64,000 bases of DNA from Christensenellaceae bacterium (GCA_031261085.1 JAISKB010000026.1:1-64000); one strand, 5' to 3'. Shown: positions 34,020-42,652, counted from the first letter of the stretch. Made by a program: numbers and translations. Notes: generated from the letters alone by a model not told the origin.

Positions 34020-35090
34020 ATGTACAGCATTCCCATTACCAAAGCCACCCAACTCAAAGCAAAAACGCCCAGCGATAAGCTGGGGTTTGGGCGCGTGTTT
34101 ACCGACCATATGTTTGCCATGCAATATACGGCGCAGGAAGGCTGGCACAACCCGCGCATACTGCCCTATGCCCCCCTATCGCTCTCGCCCGCGGCGGCGG
34201 TGCTGCACTATGGCGCCGAGGTGTTTGAAGGGCTAAAGGCATACAGGCGCGCCGATGGCGGCATACAGATGTTCCGCCCGCAGGATAACCTGCGCCGGCT
34301 GAACGATTCGGCGGAAAGGCTCTGCCTGCCGCAAATCGACGAGGCGCTGGCGCTGGAGGCCATGCGGCAGCTGGTGGAGCTGGATGCGAGCTGGGTGCCG
34401 GCGGATAACGGCGCGTCGCTGTACATCCGCCCGTTCCTGTTTGCCACCGACCCGGACCTATCGCTGCACGGCATCTCAAATGCGGAGTTTTACATCATAC
34501 TCTCGCCCTCCGGCAGCTATTATGCCGAGGGGGTGAGCCCCGTGCGCATCATAATCGAAACGGAGGATGTGCGCGCGGTGCGGGGCGGCACGGGCTATGC
34601 CAAGTGCGGCGGCAACTATGCGGCGGCCAACCGCGCGGGGGATAGGGCGGCAAAAAAAGGCTTTGCGCAGGTGCTGTGGCTCGATGGCGTGCAGCGCAAA
34701 TATATCGAAGAAGTGGGCAGCATGAACGTGATGTTTAAGATTGGCGGCAAGGTCGTCACCCCCCAGCTTACCGGCTCGGTGCTGCCGGGCATTACCCGGC
34801 GCAGCTGCATCGAGCTGCTGAAGGAGTGGGACATACCGGTGGAGGAGCGGCTGCTGAGCGTAGAAGAGCTGCTTACAGCCATGCGCGCGGGCACGCTGGA
34901 AGAGGCCTTTGGCTGCGGCACCGCGGCGGTGGTATCCCCCGTTGGGGAGCTGCATTATGGCGATATCAGCGTGCGGGTAAACGATTTTAAGATTGGCCCA
35001 ATCACGCAGCGTTTATATGATTCGATAACCGGCATACAATATGGGAGCATACCCGATACGCATGGCTGGTTATACCCGGTGTGCGAATAA
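34020..35090 (+). CDS. ilvE: Branched-chain amino acid aminotransferase
   Basis: 356 residues from ATG 34020 with AAAGGAG 6 bp upstream. Fold-type IV PLP enzyme: FGRVFTDHMFAMQYT, GAEVFEGLKAYRRADG, the YAKCGGNYAAA block, QVLWLDG, YIEEVGSMNVMF and GCGTAAVVSPVG. It transfers amino groups between glutamate and leucine, isoleucine or valine keto acids. It stands alone and converges with lysR, only 1 bp apart. Confidence 0.92.
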   Translation: MYSIPITKATQLKAKTPSDKLGFGRVFTDHMFAMQYTAQEGWHNPRILPYAPLSLSPAAAVLHYGAEVFEGLKAYRRADGGIQMFRPQDNLRRLNDSAERLCLPQIDEALALEAMRQLVELDASWVPADNGASLYIRPFLFATDPDLSLHGISNAEFYIILSPSGSYYAEGVSPVRIIIETEDVRAVRGGTGYAKCGGNYAAANRAGDRAAKKGFAQVLWLDGVQRKYIEEVGSMNVMFKIGGKVVTPQLTGSVLPGITRRSCIELLKEWDIPVEERLLSVEELLTAMRAGTLEEAFGCGTAAVVSPVGELHYGDISVRVNDFKIGPITQRLYDSITGIQYGSIPDTHGWLYPVCE

Positions 35091-35091
35091 C

Positions 35092-36006
35092 CTAGGATGT
35101 TTTTTTGGCGCCGGGCGCGCCCTGCAGGTATTTTACAAACAGCTCGGCGGCGGGCGGCAGCGAGTTGCCGCTGCGCTGCACACAGTAAAGGCTGCGGTGC
35201 AAAAACGGGCTTTCGTTGCGGAACAGCAGCGCGCTGCCCGCCGCGGCAATGTCCAGCGCCGACAGCTCGGATAGTATCGAAATGCCCATGCCCTGCACGA
35301 TGCCCTGCTTGATGCTGGCGATGCTGTCGAAATAGGCGATGGTATGCAGCTCGCCCGGGGCAATGCCGCAATGGATCAAATAGGCATCCGCCTCCCTGCG
35401 GGTGCCGGAGCCCGGCAGACGGAGCAAAAACGGCTCGGTACGCAGCAGGGCGGTGGGGAAGTCATCGCCGGGCAGCTCGCTATAGGGCGCGCGGTTGGGC
35501 GTGACGATTACCAGCCTATCCTCCCCGATGGGCGTAAAGGTGCAGTTGCCGCCCTCCTCCATGCTCCCGCAAAAGCCCAGCACCGCCTCGCCGGCGGCGA
35601 CTTGGCGTACCACGCGGGCGCTGTCCATTTCGTGCATGGCAAAGCGAACCTGCGTATGCTGCTTGCAAAACGCGGCGATATGCTGCGGCAACACATATTC
35701 GGCGGGCACGGTAGAAGCCGCGATATCCAGCGTGGCGCACAGCGTGTTGGGGTAGCTGTGCAGCGCGGCATCAGCCCGGCTCCGCAGGTCGAGCAGCGCG
35801 TTGGCGTATTCACACAGCACGGTGCCCGCCGCGGTGGGTGAAACCGCCTTGGTGGAACGCACGATGAGCTGCGTGCCCAGCTCCTGCTCCAGCGCCCCGA
35901 TGTGCGCGCTGACCGTGGGCTGTGTGAGGTATAGCTCCTCGGCGGCCTTTGAAAAGCTGTGGCACCTTAATATTGTGACGAATATTTCGAGCTGGCGGAA
36001 ATTCAT
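35092..36006 (-). CDS. LysR-family transcriptional regulator
   Basis: 304 residues from the ATG at 36006 (AAGGTGG, 7 bp spacing). The N-terminal winged helix is MNFRQLEIFVTILRCHSFSK, AAEELYLTQPTVSAHI, GALEQELGTQL; the rest is the two-lobed ligand domain. The N-terminal wording is close to the selenium-metabolism-associated LysR group as I remember it, which would fit the selenium cluster 10 kb away, but I cannot verify this. Divergent from the TrxB-like gene, which it may control. Confidence 0.85.
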   Translation of the reverse strand: MNFRQLEIFVTILRCHSFSKAAEELYLTQPTVSAHIGALEQELGTQLIVRSTKAVSPTAAGTVLCEYANALLDLRSRADAALHSYPNTLCATLDIAASTVPAEYVLPQHIAAFCKQHTQVRFAMHEMDSARVVRQVAAGEAVLGFCGSMEEGGNCTFTPIGEDRLVIVTPNRAPYSELPGDDFPTALLRTEPFLLRLPGSGTRREADAYLIHCGIAPGELHTIAYFDSIASIKQGIVQGMGISILSELSALDIAAAGSALLFRNESPFLHRSLYCVQRSGNSLPPAAELFVKYLQGAPGAKKTS

Positions 36007-36040
36007 ACGCAAACCACCTTTTTATAAAATCATGATTTAT

Positions 36041-36049
36041 ATTATAGCA
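36041..36049 (-). promoter_or_regulatory. Extended -10 promoter of the lysR gene
   Basis: On the minus strand TGCTATAAT (36049-36041) is a perfect extended -10, 34 bp before the start codon; no good -35. Confidence 0.5.
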
Positions 36050-36117
36050 TAGTTTTGCCCCAAACGGCTTACGATACATGGATATACCGGCCGTATCGGC
36101 AAAACGAGAGGATTTTT

Positions 36118-37053
36118 ATGGACAAGTTATACGATATTGCGATTATAGGCGCGGGGCCTGCGGGCTTGTCGGCCGGCATCTACGCCGGGCGCGCGCGGCT
36201 CTCCGCCTTGATAATAGAACAGGCGCAGGAAGGCGGGCAAATCACGGCTACCGCGCAAATCGAAAACTATCCCGGCGGCGAAGCGGGGGAAACCGGCATG
36301 GCGCTGGCCAAGCGGATGGCCGAACAGGCGCGGAGCTTTGGCGCGGAATTTGCGTGGGATACCATTGCGGGGGCGTCGCTTGCGGGCGAGGTAAAGCGCC
36401 TGCGCGGCGGCATGGGCGAATATGCCGCAAAAACCGTGATACTCGCGGGCGGCACGCAGCCCCGGCGGCTGGGCTGCCCGGGCGAAAAGGAATTTACCGG
36501 CCGGGGCGTATCCTACTGCGCCACCTGCGATGGCAGATTCTTCCGCGAGCGGGATATTTATGTGGTGGGCGGCGGCGACAGCGCGGCCTCGGAAGCGCTG
36601 TATCTCGCGCGGTTTGGCCGCAAGGTAACCATCATACACCGGCGGGATGCGCTGCGCGCGGTAAAATCCTTGCAGGAGCAGGTGCTGGCAAACCCCAAGC
36701 TGCGCGTTTTGTGGGATAGCGAGGTGGAAGCGCTGGGCGGCGAGGGCATGCTGCAGCGCATCACGGTGAGGAATATAAAAACCGGGGCCCGCACCACCTT
36801 TGCGGCGCAGGAGCCCGGCGAGGCGATAGGGCTGTTCTGCTTTGTGGGTATGGATCCGCAAACCGCGCCCTATGTGGGCGAAGTGCAGATGGAGCGGGGG
36901 TATATACTGGCCGATGCGGATATGCGCACGAATATCCCCGGCGTATTTGCCGCGGGGGATATCCGCAAAAAGAGCCTGCGGCAGGTGGTCACCGCCGTGG
37001 CCGATGGCGCGATTGCCGCCGTGCAGGCCGAAAAGTATTTGAGCGAAAGCTAA
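36118..37053 (+). CDS. Thioredoxin reductase-like flavoprotein
   Basis: 311 residues from ATG 36118 (GAGAGGA upstream). FAD site IIGAGPAGLSAGIYAGRARL, redox-active CATC in VSYCATCDGRFF, NAD(P)H site VVGGGDSAASEALYLARFG, and the closing FAADGxI-type FAAGDIRKKSLRQ. It matches low-molecular-weight TrxB, which reduces thioredoxin with NADPH or, in some clostridia, ferredoxin; the cofactor is not certain here because the usual HRRDxxRA reads HRRDALRA but downstream arginines vary. No thioredoxin gene is beside it. Confidence 0.9.
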   Translation: MDKLYDIAIIGAGPAGLSAGIYAGRARLSALIIEQAQEGGQITATAQIENYPGGEAGETGMALAKRMAEQARSFGAEFAWDTIAGASLAGEVKRLRGGMGEYAAKTVILAGGTQPRRLGCPGEKEFTGRGVSYCATCDGRFFRERDIYVVGGGDSAASEALYLARFGRKVTIIHRRDALRAVKSLQEQVLANPKLRVLWDSEVEALGGEGMLQRITVRNIKTGARTTFAAQEPGEAIGLFCFVGMDPQTAPYVGEVQMERGYILADADMRTNIPGVFAAGDIRKKSLRQVVTAVADGAIAAVQAEKYLSES

Positions 37054-37087
37054 GGGCGCATATTCGATACAAAAAATCAAAACGCAA

Positions 37088-37113
37088 AAAGCGCACCCAA
37101 AAGGGTGCGCTTT
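37088..37113. terminator. Terminator between the TrxB-like gene and lysA
   Basis: AAAGCGCACCC-AAAA-GGGTGCGCTTT, an 11-bp perfect stem that can serve both convergent genes. Confidence 0.85.
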
Positions 37114-37132
37114 ATGATGCAAAGGCCTTGCC

Positions 37133-38398
37133 TTACTTTAAATCGCCAAACAGCCCGCTCGTATCCAGGGTGGCAAAATAATCGGCCGGCGTTTCGGCAC
37201 GGCGGATGAGCGTGACGGAACCATCCTCCTCGAGCAGCAGCTCGGCGCAGCGCAGCTTGCCGTTGTAGTTGTAGCCCATGGAATATCCATGCGCGCCGGC
37301 ATCGTGTATGGCGACGATATCGCCCGCCTCTAGCCGCGGCAGCATGCGATCCACCGCGAACTTATCGTTGTTTTCGCACAGCGAGCCCGTGACATCGTAG
37401 GTATGGGTGCAGGGCGCATCCTCCTTGCCGAGCGCGGTGATATGGTGATAAGCGCCATAGATGGCGGGGCGCATCAGGTTGCAGGCGGTGGCGTCCAGGC
37501 CGATATAGTCTTTGTGGGTGTGCTTTTCGTGCAGCACGGTGGAAACGAGGTAGCCGTAAGGCCCGGTAATAAAGCGGCCCAGCTCGCTGAACAGGCTGAT
37601 TTCCAGGCCGGCGGGCGCAACGAGGCGCTCGTATACCGCGCGCACCGCCTTGCCCACGCGGGCAATATCCACCGGCGCTTCATGGGGGCGGTAGGGGATG
37701 CCGATGCCGCCGGAAAGGTCGATGAAGCTGACCGTTACGCCCGTTTGCTCGCGGATATCCAGCGCCAGCAAAAACATCTTTTCGGCCAGGGCGGCATAAT
37801 ACCCTTCATCCAGCGCGCAGCTGATGAGCATGGCGTGCAGGCCAAAGCGTTGCACACCCTTGGCCTTTAGTATGCGCATGGCCTCGATGAGCTGGTCATA
37901 TGTCATGCCAAACTTGGAATCGTGCAGGTCGCCCATGATGGCGTTGCGATCCAGCGAAAAGGCGCCGGGGTTGTAGCGGCAGCAGATGGCGCCGGGCAGG
38001 CCGCCGTGCCGCTCGAGATATTCGATGTGCGAGATGTCATCCAGGTTGACGATGGCGCCCAAGCGGCGCGCGTAGGCGAATTCTTCCGCAGGGGTATCGT
38101 TGGAGCTGAACATGATAGCGTCGCCCACCAAGTCCAATCGCTCCGCGAGCAGCAGCTCGGTATAGGAGGCGCAGTCCACACCGCAGCCCTCCTCTTTAAG
38201 CAGGCGGAGTATGGCGGGGTTGGGCAGCGCCTTTACGGCGAAATATTCTTTATAGCCCTTGTTCCAGGCGAATGCCTGATGGAGCGCGCGCACACACCGG
38301 CGTATACCCGCCGCGTCGTAAAGATAGAACGGCGTGGGATATTGCGCCGCGATTTGCTGCGCCTGCGCTTTGCCAAAGGGTAGGGGCTTGACCGGCAT
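37133..38398 (-). CDS. lysA: Diaminopimelate decarboxylase
   Basis: 421 residues, fold-type III PLP enzyme making lysine from meso-diaminopimelate. The PLP lysine is in YKEYFAVKALPNPAIL (about residue 55); other marks are GCGVDCASYTELLLA, FIDLSGGIGIPY, ELGRFITGPYGYL and the second-subunit cysteine motif DVTGSLCENNDKFA, followed by GAHGYSMGYNYNG. It is the longer, clostridial version of LysA. Single gene with promoter 38438-38466. Confidence 0.92.
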   Translation of the reverse strand: MPVKPLPFGKAQAQQIAAQYPTPFYLYDAAGIRRCVRALHQAFAWNKGYKEYFAVKALPNPAILRLLKEEGCGVDCASYTELLLAERLDLVGDAIMFSSNDTPAEEFAYARRLGAIVNLDDISHIEYLERHGGLPGAICCRYNPGAFSLDRNAIMGDLHDSKFGMTYDQLIEAMRILKAKGVQRFGLHAMLISCALDEGYYAALAEKMFLLALDIREQTGVTVSFIDLSGGIGIPYRPHEAPVDIARVGKAVRAVYERLVAPAGLEISLFSELGRFITGPYGYLVSTVLHEKHTHKDYIGLDATACNLMRPAIYGAYHHITALGKEDAPCTHTYDVTGSLCENNDKFAVDRMLPRLEAGDIVAIHDAGAHGYSMGYNYNGKLRCAELLLEEDGSVTLIRRAETPADYFATLDTSGLFGDLK

Positions 38399-38437
38399 GG
38401 TGGCTGGCTCCTTCGCAATTGATATGGATTATTGTAT

Positions 38438-38466
38438 ATTGTATATGGAGCGTATAAAAAAATCAA
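38438..38466 (-). promoter_or_regulatory. Promoter of lysA
   Basis: On the minus strand TTGATT (38466-38461), 17 bp, TACAAT (38443-38438). Confidence 0.6.
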
Positions 38467-38520
38467 GGGAGAAATGCGGCGCTTGGGCGCATATCCCCCT
38501 CGTTTGGGCGCGGCAAAAAA

Positions 38521-38760
38521 TCAGTTGATGAAGGTGGAAAGGTCCGTGCCGGTAACGAAGCAATATACCGCCACGCCCAGTATCAGCAAAAAGGCGAAAA
38601 AGGTGCCAAACTTAAAGCGGAAGCGTTCGCCGGTTTTATGCGCCTTCACGATGCTGGATATGAACCAGATGAAGTAGAGCACGGCGGCCCCCAGCAGTAT
38701 GTATGCGATATTGGTCTGCACAAAAAGCATGATGTTTTGCAGCGTTGTTGTTTCTTCCAT
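38521..38760 (-). CDS. Small membrane protein, unknown
   Basis: 79 residues with two membrane helices (about 16-38, IAYILLGAAVLYFIWFISSI; about 52-70, FFAFLLILGVAVYCFV) joined by a basic loop KAHKTGERFRFKFG. GGAG precedes the ATG at 38760. No recognisable family; no neighbour suggests a role. Confidence 0.6.
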   Translation of the reverse strand: MEETTTLQNIMLFVQTNIAYILLGAAVLYFIWFISSIVKAHKTGERFRFKFGTFFAFLLILGVAVYCFVTGTDLSTFIN

Positions 38761-38971
38761 AATAGTTCTCCTTACATATAATGGTTATAGTGCGCCGCGC
38801 CGCGCCGTTTGCGCGCGGCGTATTGCCCTACAAATTGTAAGGGCAAGGTGTGGATTTGTAAATACATTTATATAAATAAAACAACAATAAATTCAATTAT
38901 ACAGCGCGGCGCGCTTTTGCCCCGCTTGGCGCGCTTACCCCTTTACACCGCGGCCGCCATACCAAAAGGGA

Positions 38972-38999
38972 TTGACAAGCACGCAAAAACCCGTATAAT
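38972..38999 (+). promoter_or_regulatory. Promoter of tRNA-Glu
   Basis: Perfect TTGACA (38972-38977) and perfect TATAAT (38994-38999), spacer 16 bp, 30 bp before the tRNA. Confidence 0.9.
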
Positions 39000-39029
39000 G
39001 AAATATGCGCGCAGGTGCTGCGCGAGTAT

Positions 39030-39105
39030 GCTCGGTTCGTCTAGTGGCCTAGGACATCGCCCTCTCACGGCGAGAACAGGGGTTCGACTCCCCTACCGGG
39101 TGCCA
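39030..39105 (+). tRNA. tRNA-Glu (anticodon CTC)
   Basis: A 76-nt cloverleaf: acceptor GCTCGGT/ACCGGGT, D arm with CTAGTGGCCTAGGAC, anticodon stem TCGCC/GGCGA with loop CTCTCAC (anticodon 39064-39066), T arm GGGGTTCGACTCCCC, and an encoded CCA end. It reads GAG codons. It has its own strong promoter and terminator. Confidence 0.95.
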
Positions 39106-39110
39106 TAATA

Positions 39111-39139
39111 ACAGGATGCTGAAAGGTATCCTGTTTTTT
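39111..39139 (+). terminator. Terminator of tRNA-Glu
   Basis: ACAGGAT and ATCCTGT pair around a 10-nt loop and run into six T. Confidence 0.88.
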
Positions 39140-39183
39140 GTGCTGAATTTTTCCAAAATATGCCTGATTATGGGAAATTTTTC

Positions 39184-39212
39184 TTTTCAAATGCGTTGAA
39201 ATGGTATATACT
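39184..39212 (+). promoter_or_regulatory. Possible promoter of the lectin-like surface gene
   Basis: TTTTCA (39184-39189), 17 bp, TATACT (39207-39212), which would give a leader of about 170 nt. Confidence 0.4.
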
Positions 39213-39230
39213 AAGGCTGTAATGTTATGT

Positions 39231-39252
39231 TTTGTCGAATATACTCGACAAA
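39231..39252 (+). promoter_or_regulatory. Perfect palindrome in the leader of the lectin-like gene
   Basis: TTTGTCGA-ATATAC-TCGACAAA, 8-bp exact arms, about 19 bp past the putative -10. It could be a repressor operator or the first stem of a structured leader. Confidence 0.55.
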
Positions 39253-39320
39253 TGTGCCTGTTTGTGTAACAATTTTTGCAGATGGGCGGGCAAAGATGAC
39301 GTTGCGCTGGAATCAAATAT

Positions 39321-39356
39321 AAAGCAATTGCCTCTAACGAGGGCAGTCGCTTTTTT
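39321..39356 (+). terminator. Attenuator-like hairpin just before the lectin-like gene
   Basis: AAAGC..TGCCTC-TAAC-GAGGGCA..GCTTTTTT has a bulged stem and six T and ends 33 bp before the ATG at 39390. Being after the putative promoter, it should cut transcription unless another fold forms. Confidence 0.55.
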
Positions 39357-39389
39357 GCAATGCAGAATAAAACATTGGGGGAGAAGGCT

Positions 39390-41447
39390 ATGTTAAAGCA
39401 TGGCGCAAGCAGGGTAGCGGCGGCGGTTCTAACGGCTTGCATGTTCGTAGGACTGTTTACCATTAAACCAATAACGGCAAAGGCGGCGGGGGCAATCACC
39501 GCAACGGTTGAGCAGACCGGCACCCTAAGCGCGCCGGTTTACATCCTGAATGTCACCAATGTTGCCGAGCCAATCGTGGGCTACGAATCCCTCATCATCT
39601 CGTGGCCGGAGCAGCTTGAGCCGAACTGGGGCGCGCTGCTGACAACCTATACATACTTGCAAAAGAACGAGGCGGCGGGGGCTTCATCCGCCACGTTTAC
39701 CGTAAGCGCACCCATTGGCACCAACGGCACAGCCGCCAATATCAAAAGCTTTTTGAATCAAATCTCCTTTGCCCCTAAGGTTGCGGGCGTTTTCCCGGCA
39801 TCTACCGCAAAAATCAATATTTCCGTCTACGAAAACCATGGCGTCCTCTGGGAAAACCACCCCGATGGCGACATCCATTTTTACGAGTTTGTTCCTACTC
39901 CTGTTACTACATTGTCGTGGTCGGACGCCTATAATGCCGCACAAGCAAGCACCGTTACAACAGTCGGCGGGGTGACGCACGGATACTTGGCGACCGTCAC
40001 GAGCATCGAGGAGCAAACCTATATTTACAACGCCATCGGGCAATTGCCCGGCTGGCTTGGCGGCACGCGCGCCACAATCGGCGGCAACAAAATCGACAAT
40101 GAAAGCAGCATAACCGAAGCCGCTTTACAGGTGAGCGATGGCGTCATTGAATGGTATTGGGCCTGCGGGCCGGAAGCAGGGCTTGTTTTTCACAATATGC
40201 GCGACTCTCGTGAACAGGGTATTGGCCCGGGGAGCATTACCCGAACCAACAAGAATGCGGATATTTTCGCCAGGATGGAAGCACAATTCCCCGACTATAT
40301 AGTGGACAGCGCGGAGGGAACGAAAAGCGCCGTTTTCAGCTACTTTGACAAATCACTAACTACCGATCTGTTCGGTGTTATTAATAATTTGGAAGGCGTT
40401 CCTTATGCCCCCGCCAGCCAAGGCGAACCGACCGGGAGCGGACATACCGAAGCGTTCCTGCAATGGGCCCGTTTATACACGCCGTATTGGAACGACCTGT
40501 CTAATGTGTACGGCGATGGCACCCCGAATCCTCAGTATATGTTGGGCTACTATATCGAATACAGCATACCCCAAAGCGCCTTTGCGGCGCAGCTGGAGCT
40601 GCCGCTCCCCGCTGTTCCCATCTTCGTGAAATTCGACAAGAACGATGGAGCGCCAAACATAATCGATACGCAGTCCTTTTGGAGCAGCGATACGCCTCGC
40701 ACCGTCACATTGCCCGCCGTGGGCACCTACGCGGGGCACGATACGGATGGCAAGTGGTACACCGCCGCCGCCAAGGGCAGCGGCACGGAAGTAACCACGG
40801 CCACGGTGTTTAACGCGAGCGCAACGGTATATGTGCAGTGGGAGATTCAGCATTTCACCGTCATATTCCACTCAAAAACCAGTCAGGTTTACCCAAACGT
40901 GCCGCTCGACTACGACGACCTTGTGACCGCCCCCAGCGCTCCAACCCTGCCGCCCGGCGTGACCGACTTCCTTGGGTGGACGCTGCAGGACGGTACGTCG
41001 TATACCTTCGGCTCCGCCGTGCAGGATGCCGCGGATGCATCGAGCCGCGAGCTGCACCTATACGCGAGCTATAACCCAAGCGTTTTTACCGTGATTTTTG
41101 ACGACAACTACCCCGGGGGCAGCATCGACAGCACCCGCACCGGGTTCATAAGCGATTCTGTCGCGGCAAAGCCAAGCCCCACGCGCCCCGGCTACAGGTT
41201 TGCCGGCTGGTATGAGGATGCGCAAGGCACGATACCGGCGACTATCCCGACGACGTTCGCGGGCAACGCATACTTCTACGCCAAGTGGATACGAAACTCC
41301 AGCGACGGCGGCAGTTGGGATACCGAACCGCCCGTTATAGCTGTGACGCCGCCCAAAACGGGGGGCGCCGCAAGCGGGGTATGGGCGCTGTTGCTGGCGT
41401 TCGCCGCCCTTGCTTGGGCGCGGGCAAGGCGCAATACCATGGCGTAA
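39390..41447 (+). CDS. Surface protein: C-type-lectin-like domain, InlB-type repeats, wall-sorting tail
   Basis: 685 residues from ATG 39390 (GGGGGAGAAGG upstream). A signal peptide ends near AKAAG. Residues about 15-150 form a beta-rich domain. Residues about 180-400 read like a C-type lectin fold: LSWSDAYNAAQAS, GYLATVTSIEEQTYIYNAI, LPGWLGGTRATIGG, later VIEWYWACGPEAG. Three Flg_new/InlB-B-like repeats follow (VKFDKNDGAPN..; VIFHSKTSQ..; VIFDDNYPGGS..), each ending in LGW, AGW or VQW-type blocks. The tail PPKTGGAASG, a hydrophobic helix and ARARR resemble a sortase signal, though not canonical LPxTG. Likely an adhesin that binds glycans or proteins. Confidence 0.7.
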   Translation: MLKHGASRVAAAVLTACMFVGLFTIKPITAKAAGAITATVEQTGTLSAPVYILNVTNVAEPIVGYESLIISWPEQLEPNWGALLTTYTYLQKNEAAGASSATFTVSAPIGTNGTAANIKSFLNQISFAPKVAGVFPASTAKINISVYENHGVLWENHPDGDIHFYEFVPTPVTTLSWSDAYNAAQASTVTTVGGVTHGYLATVTSIEEQTYIYNAIGQLPGWLGGTRATIGGNKIDNESSITEAALQVSDGVIEWYWACGPEAGLVFHNMRDSREQGIGPGSITRTNKNADIFARMEAQFPDYIVDSAEGTKSAVFSYFDKSLTTDLFGVINNLEGVPYAPASQGEPTGSGHTEAFLQWARLYTPYWNDLSNVYGDGTPNPQYMLGYYIEYSIPQSAFAAQLELPLPAVPIFVKFDKNDGAPNIIDTQSFWSSDTPRTVTLPAVGTYAGHDTDGKWYTAAAKGSGTEVTTATVFNASATVYVQWEIQHFTVIFHSKTSQVYPNVPLDYDDLVTAPSAPTLPPGVTDFLGWTLQDGTSYTFGSAVQDAADASSRELHLYASYNPSVFTVIFDDNYPGGSIDSTRTGFISDSVAAKPSPTRPGYRFAGWYEDAQGTIPATIPTTFAGNAYFYAKWIRNSSDGGSWDTEPPVIAVTPPKTGGAASGVWALLLAFAALAWARARRNTMA

Positions 41448-41461
41448 CAACAGACGCATGC

Positions 41462-41491
41462 AAAAGGCGGGGAATGACCCCCGCCTTTTTT
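41462..41491 (+). terminator. Terminator of the lectin-like gene
   Basis: AAAAGGCGGGG-AATGA-CCCCCGCCTTTTTT, a near-perfect stem with a T-run. Confidence 0.88.
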
Positions 41492-41604
41492 GCGCTTGCG
41501 GCTTCAGCTTGCACAAACCTGATTTTCAAAAAGCGCTTATATTATTCGCAAGTTAGATGTATAATAGATAATGAAGCATACGAGTGTGAAAGAGAGGGTT
41601 CGTA

Positions 41605-41991
41605 ATGGACTTGATGACAGCAAAGGAAGCCGCAGCGCTGTGGGGCATTTCGCAGCGGCGCGTTCAGGTGTTGTGTGATAATGGGCGAGTCAGCGGCGCG
41701 GAGCGCCTTGGCAATGATATGTGGGTTATACCCAACGGGACGCCAAAACCGCTTGACGGCAGGACAAAAATGGCAAAACGACAGCACAACCCGGGCATTA
41801 TGCCCCGCGATATGGAACGCTTAATCGGCGAGGTCAACGGCACAATGGCTATGGAGGGTATGCCGCTTACGGAGGGGGACAAGGAGCGGCTGCGAATTGT
41901 CCTGCGCGGTGAAGCAACCGCTGATGAAATGGTACAACGACTTGTAGCAAAGCATAGGAGAAGTGAAAATGTCGGACGAGTACGAATATAG
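41605..41991 (+). CDS. HTH-fused antitoxin (VbhA-like) of a Fic module
   Basis: 128 residues. Residues 1-45 are an excisionase-like helix-turn-helix (MTAKEAAALWGISQRRVQVL, then GAERLGNDMWVIP). Residues about 68-118 are a VbhA-like antitoxin: the Fic-inhibiting motif [S/T]xxxE[G/N] is T80-MAM-E84-G85, followed by PLTEGDKERLRIVLRGEATA. In the VbhA/VbhT pair the glutamate blocks ATP binding in the Fic active site. GAGAGGG precedes the ATG, with TATAAT at 41560-41565. Overlaps fic by 23 bp. The HTH probably lets it repress its own operon (inference). Confidence 0.8.
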   Translation: MDLMTAKEAAALWGISQRRVQVLCDNGRVSGAERLGNDMWVIPNGTPKPLDGRTKMAKRQHNPGIMPRDMERLIGEVNGTMAMEGMPLTEGDKERLRIVLRGEATADEMVQRLVAKHRRSENVGRVRI

Positions 41992-42652
41992 CTATAAATG
42001 GGATATTCGCTATTGCTACGAAAACGCACATGTCCTGCGGAATAAGCTCGGCATTACCGAAGCGGACGCGTTGCACACAGCGGAACGAGAGATTGCGGCG
42101 ATTCGGGTTCTCGAAGCGGAGCGGACCCCTATTCGCGGCAAACTCGATTTCAAGCATCTGTGCAATATTCACCGCTATATCTTCGGCGACATCTACGATT
42201 GGGCGGGCAGCCTGCGTATGGTGAACATTGCGAAAGGCAATCCGTTTTGTAATTGCGAAGTGCTGGATGTTTATGGCGCTGAGCTTTTTGGCAAGCTGAA
42301 AGCGGAGCATTATCTGCTCGGCACACCGCCGGAACATATACCCGAACGGTTGGCGCATTATCTAAGCGAAATCAACGTCCTGCACCCGTTTAGGGAGGGC
42401 AACGGGCGCGCACAGCGACTATTTATAGCTTATCTCGCACTTGCCGCGGGTTATCGCGTAGACTTCACAGACGTGACCGCCGCAGAGATGATTGAGGCAA
42501 GCGTCAAGGCGTTTGACCGCGATGAATCCCCTATGCGCGCTATATTCGAGCGCATTACAACCCCGATAAGCCGCGACGAGCAACAGGCCGCTGTCCGCGC
42601 AATTACAGGCGCGAGAAGTGAGATTGCAAAAATAATGAGATTGAGGTCATGA
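41969..42652 (+). CDS. Fic-domain protein (AMPylase toxin)
   Basis: 227 residues from ATG 41969 (AGGAG upstream, 8 bp). The Fic motif is intact: H139-PFREGNGRAQR (139-150), with the catalytic histidine, phosphate-binding GNGR and the flap region about KGNPFC (89-94). Fic enzymes transfer AMP to a hydroxyl of a target; toxins of the class act on gyrase or topoisomerase IV, but the target here is unknown. It lacks an internal inhibitory motif, consistent with control by the antitoxin encoded in front. Confidence 0.88.
   Translation: MSDEYEYSYKWDIRYCYENAHVLRNKLGITEADALHTAEREIAAIRVLEAERTPIRGKLDFKHLCNIHRYIFGDIYDWAGSLRMVNIAKGNPFCNCEVLDVYGAELFGKLKAEHYLLGTPPEHIPERLAHYLSEINVLHPFREGNGRAQRLFIAYLALAAGYRVDFTDVTAAEMIEASVKAFDRDESPMRAIFERITTPISRDEQQAAVRAITGARSEIAKIMRLRS

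Noticed and set aside
39213..39389. c-di-GMP-I riboswitch before the lectin-like gene
   Set aside because: GGCAAAG occurs by itself, but the paired core blocks and tetraloop receptor are missing.
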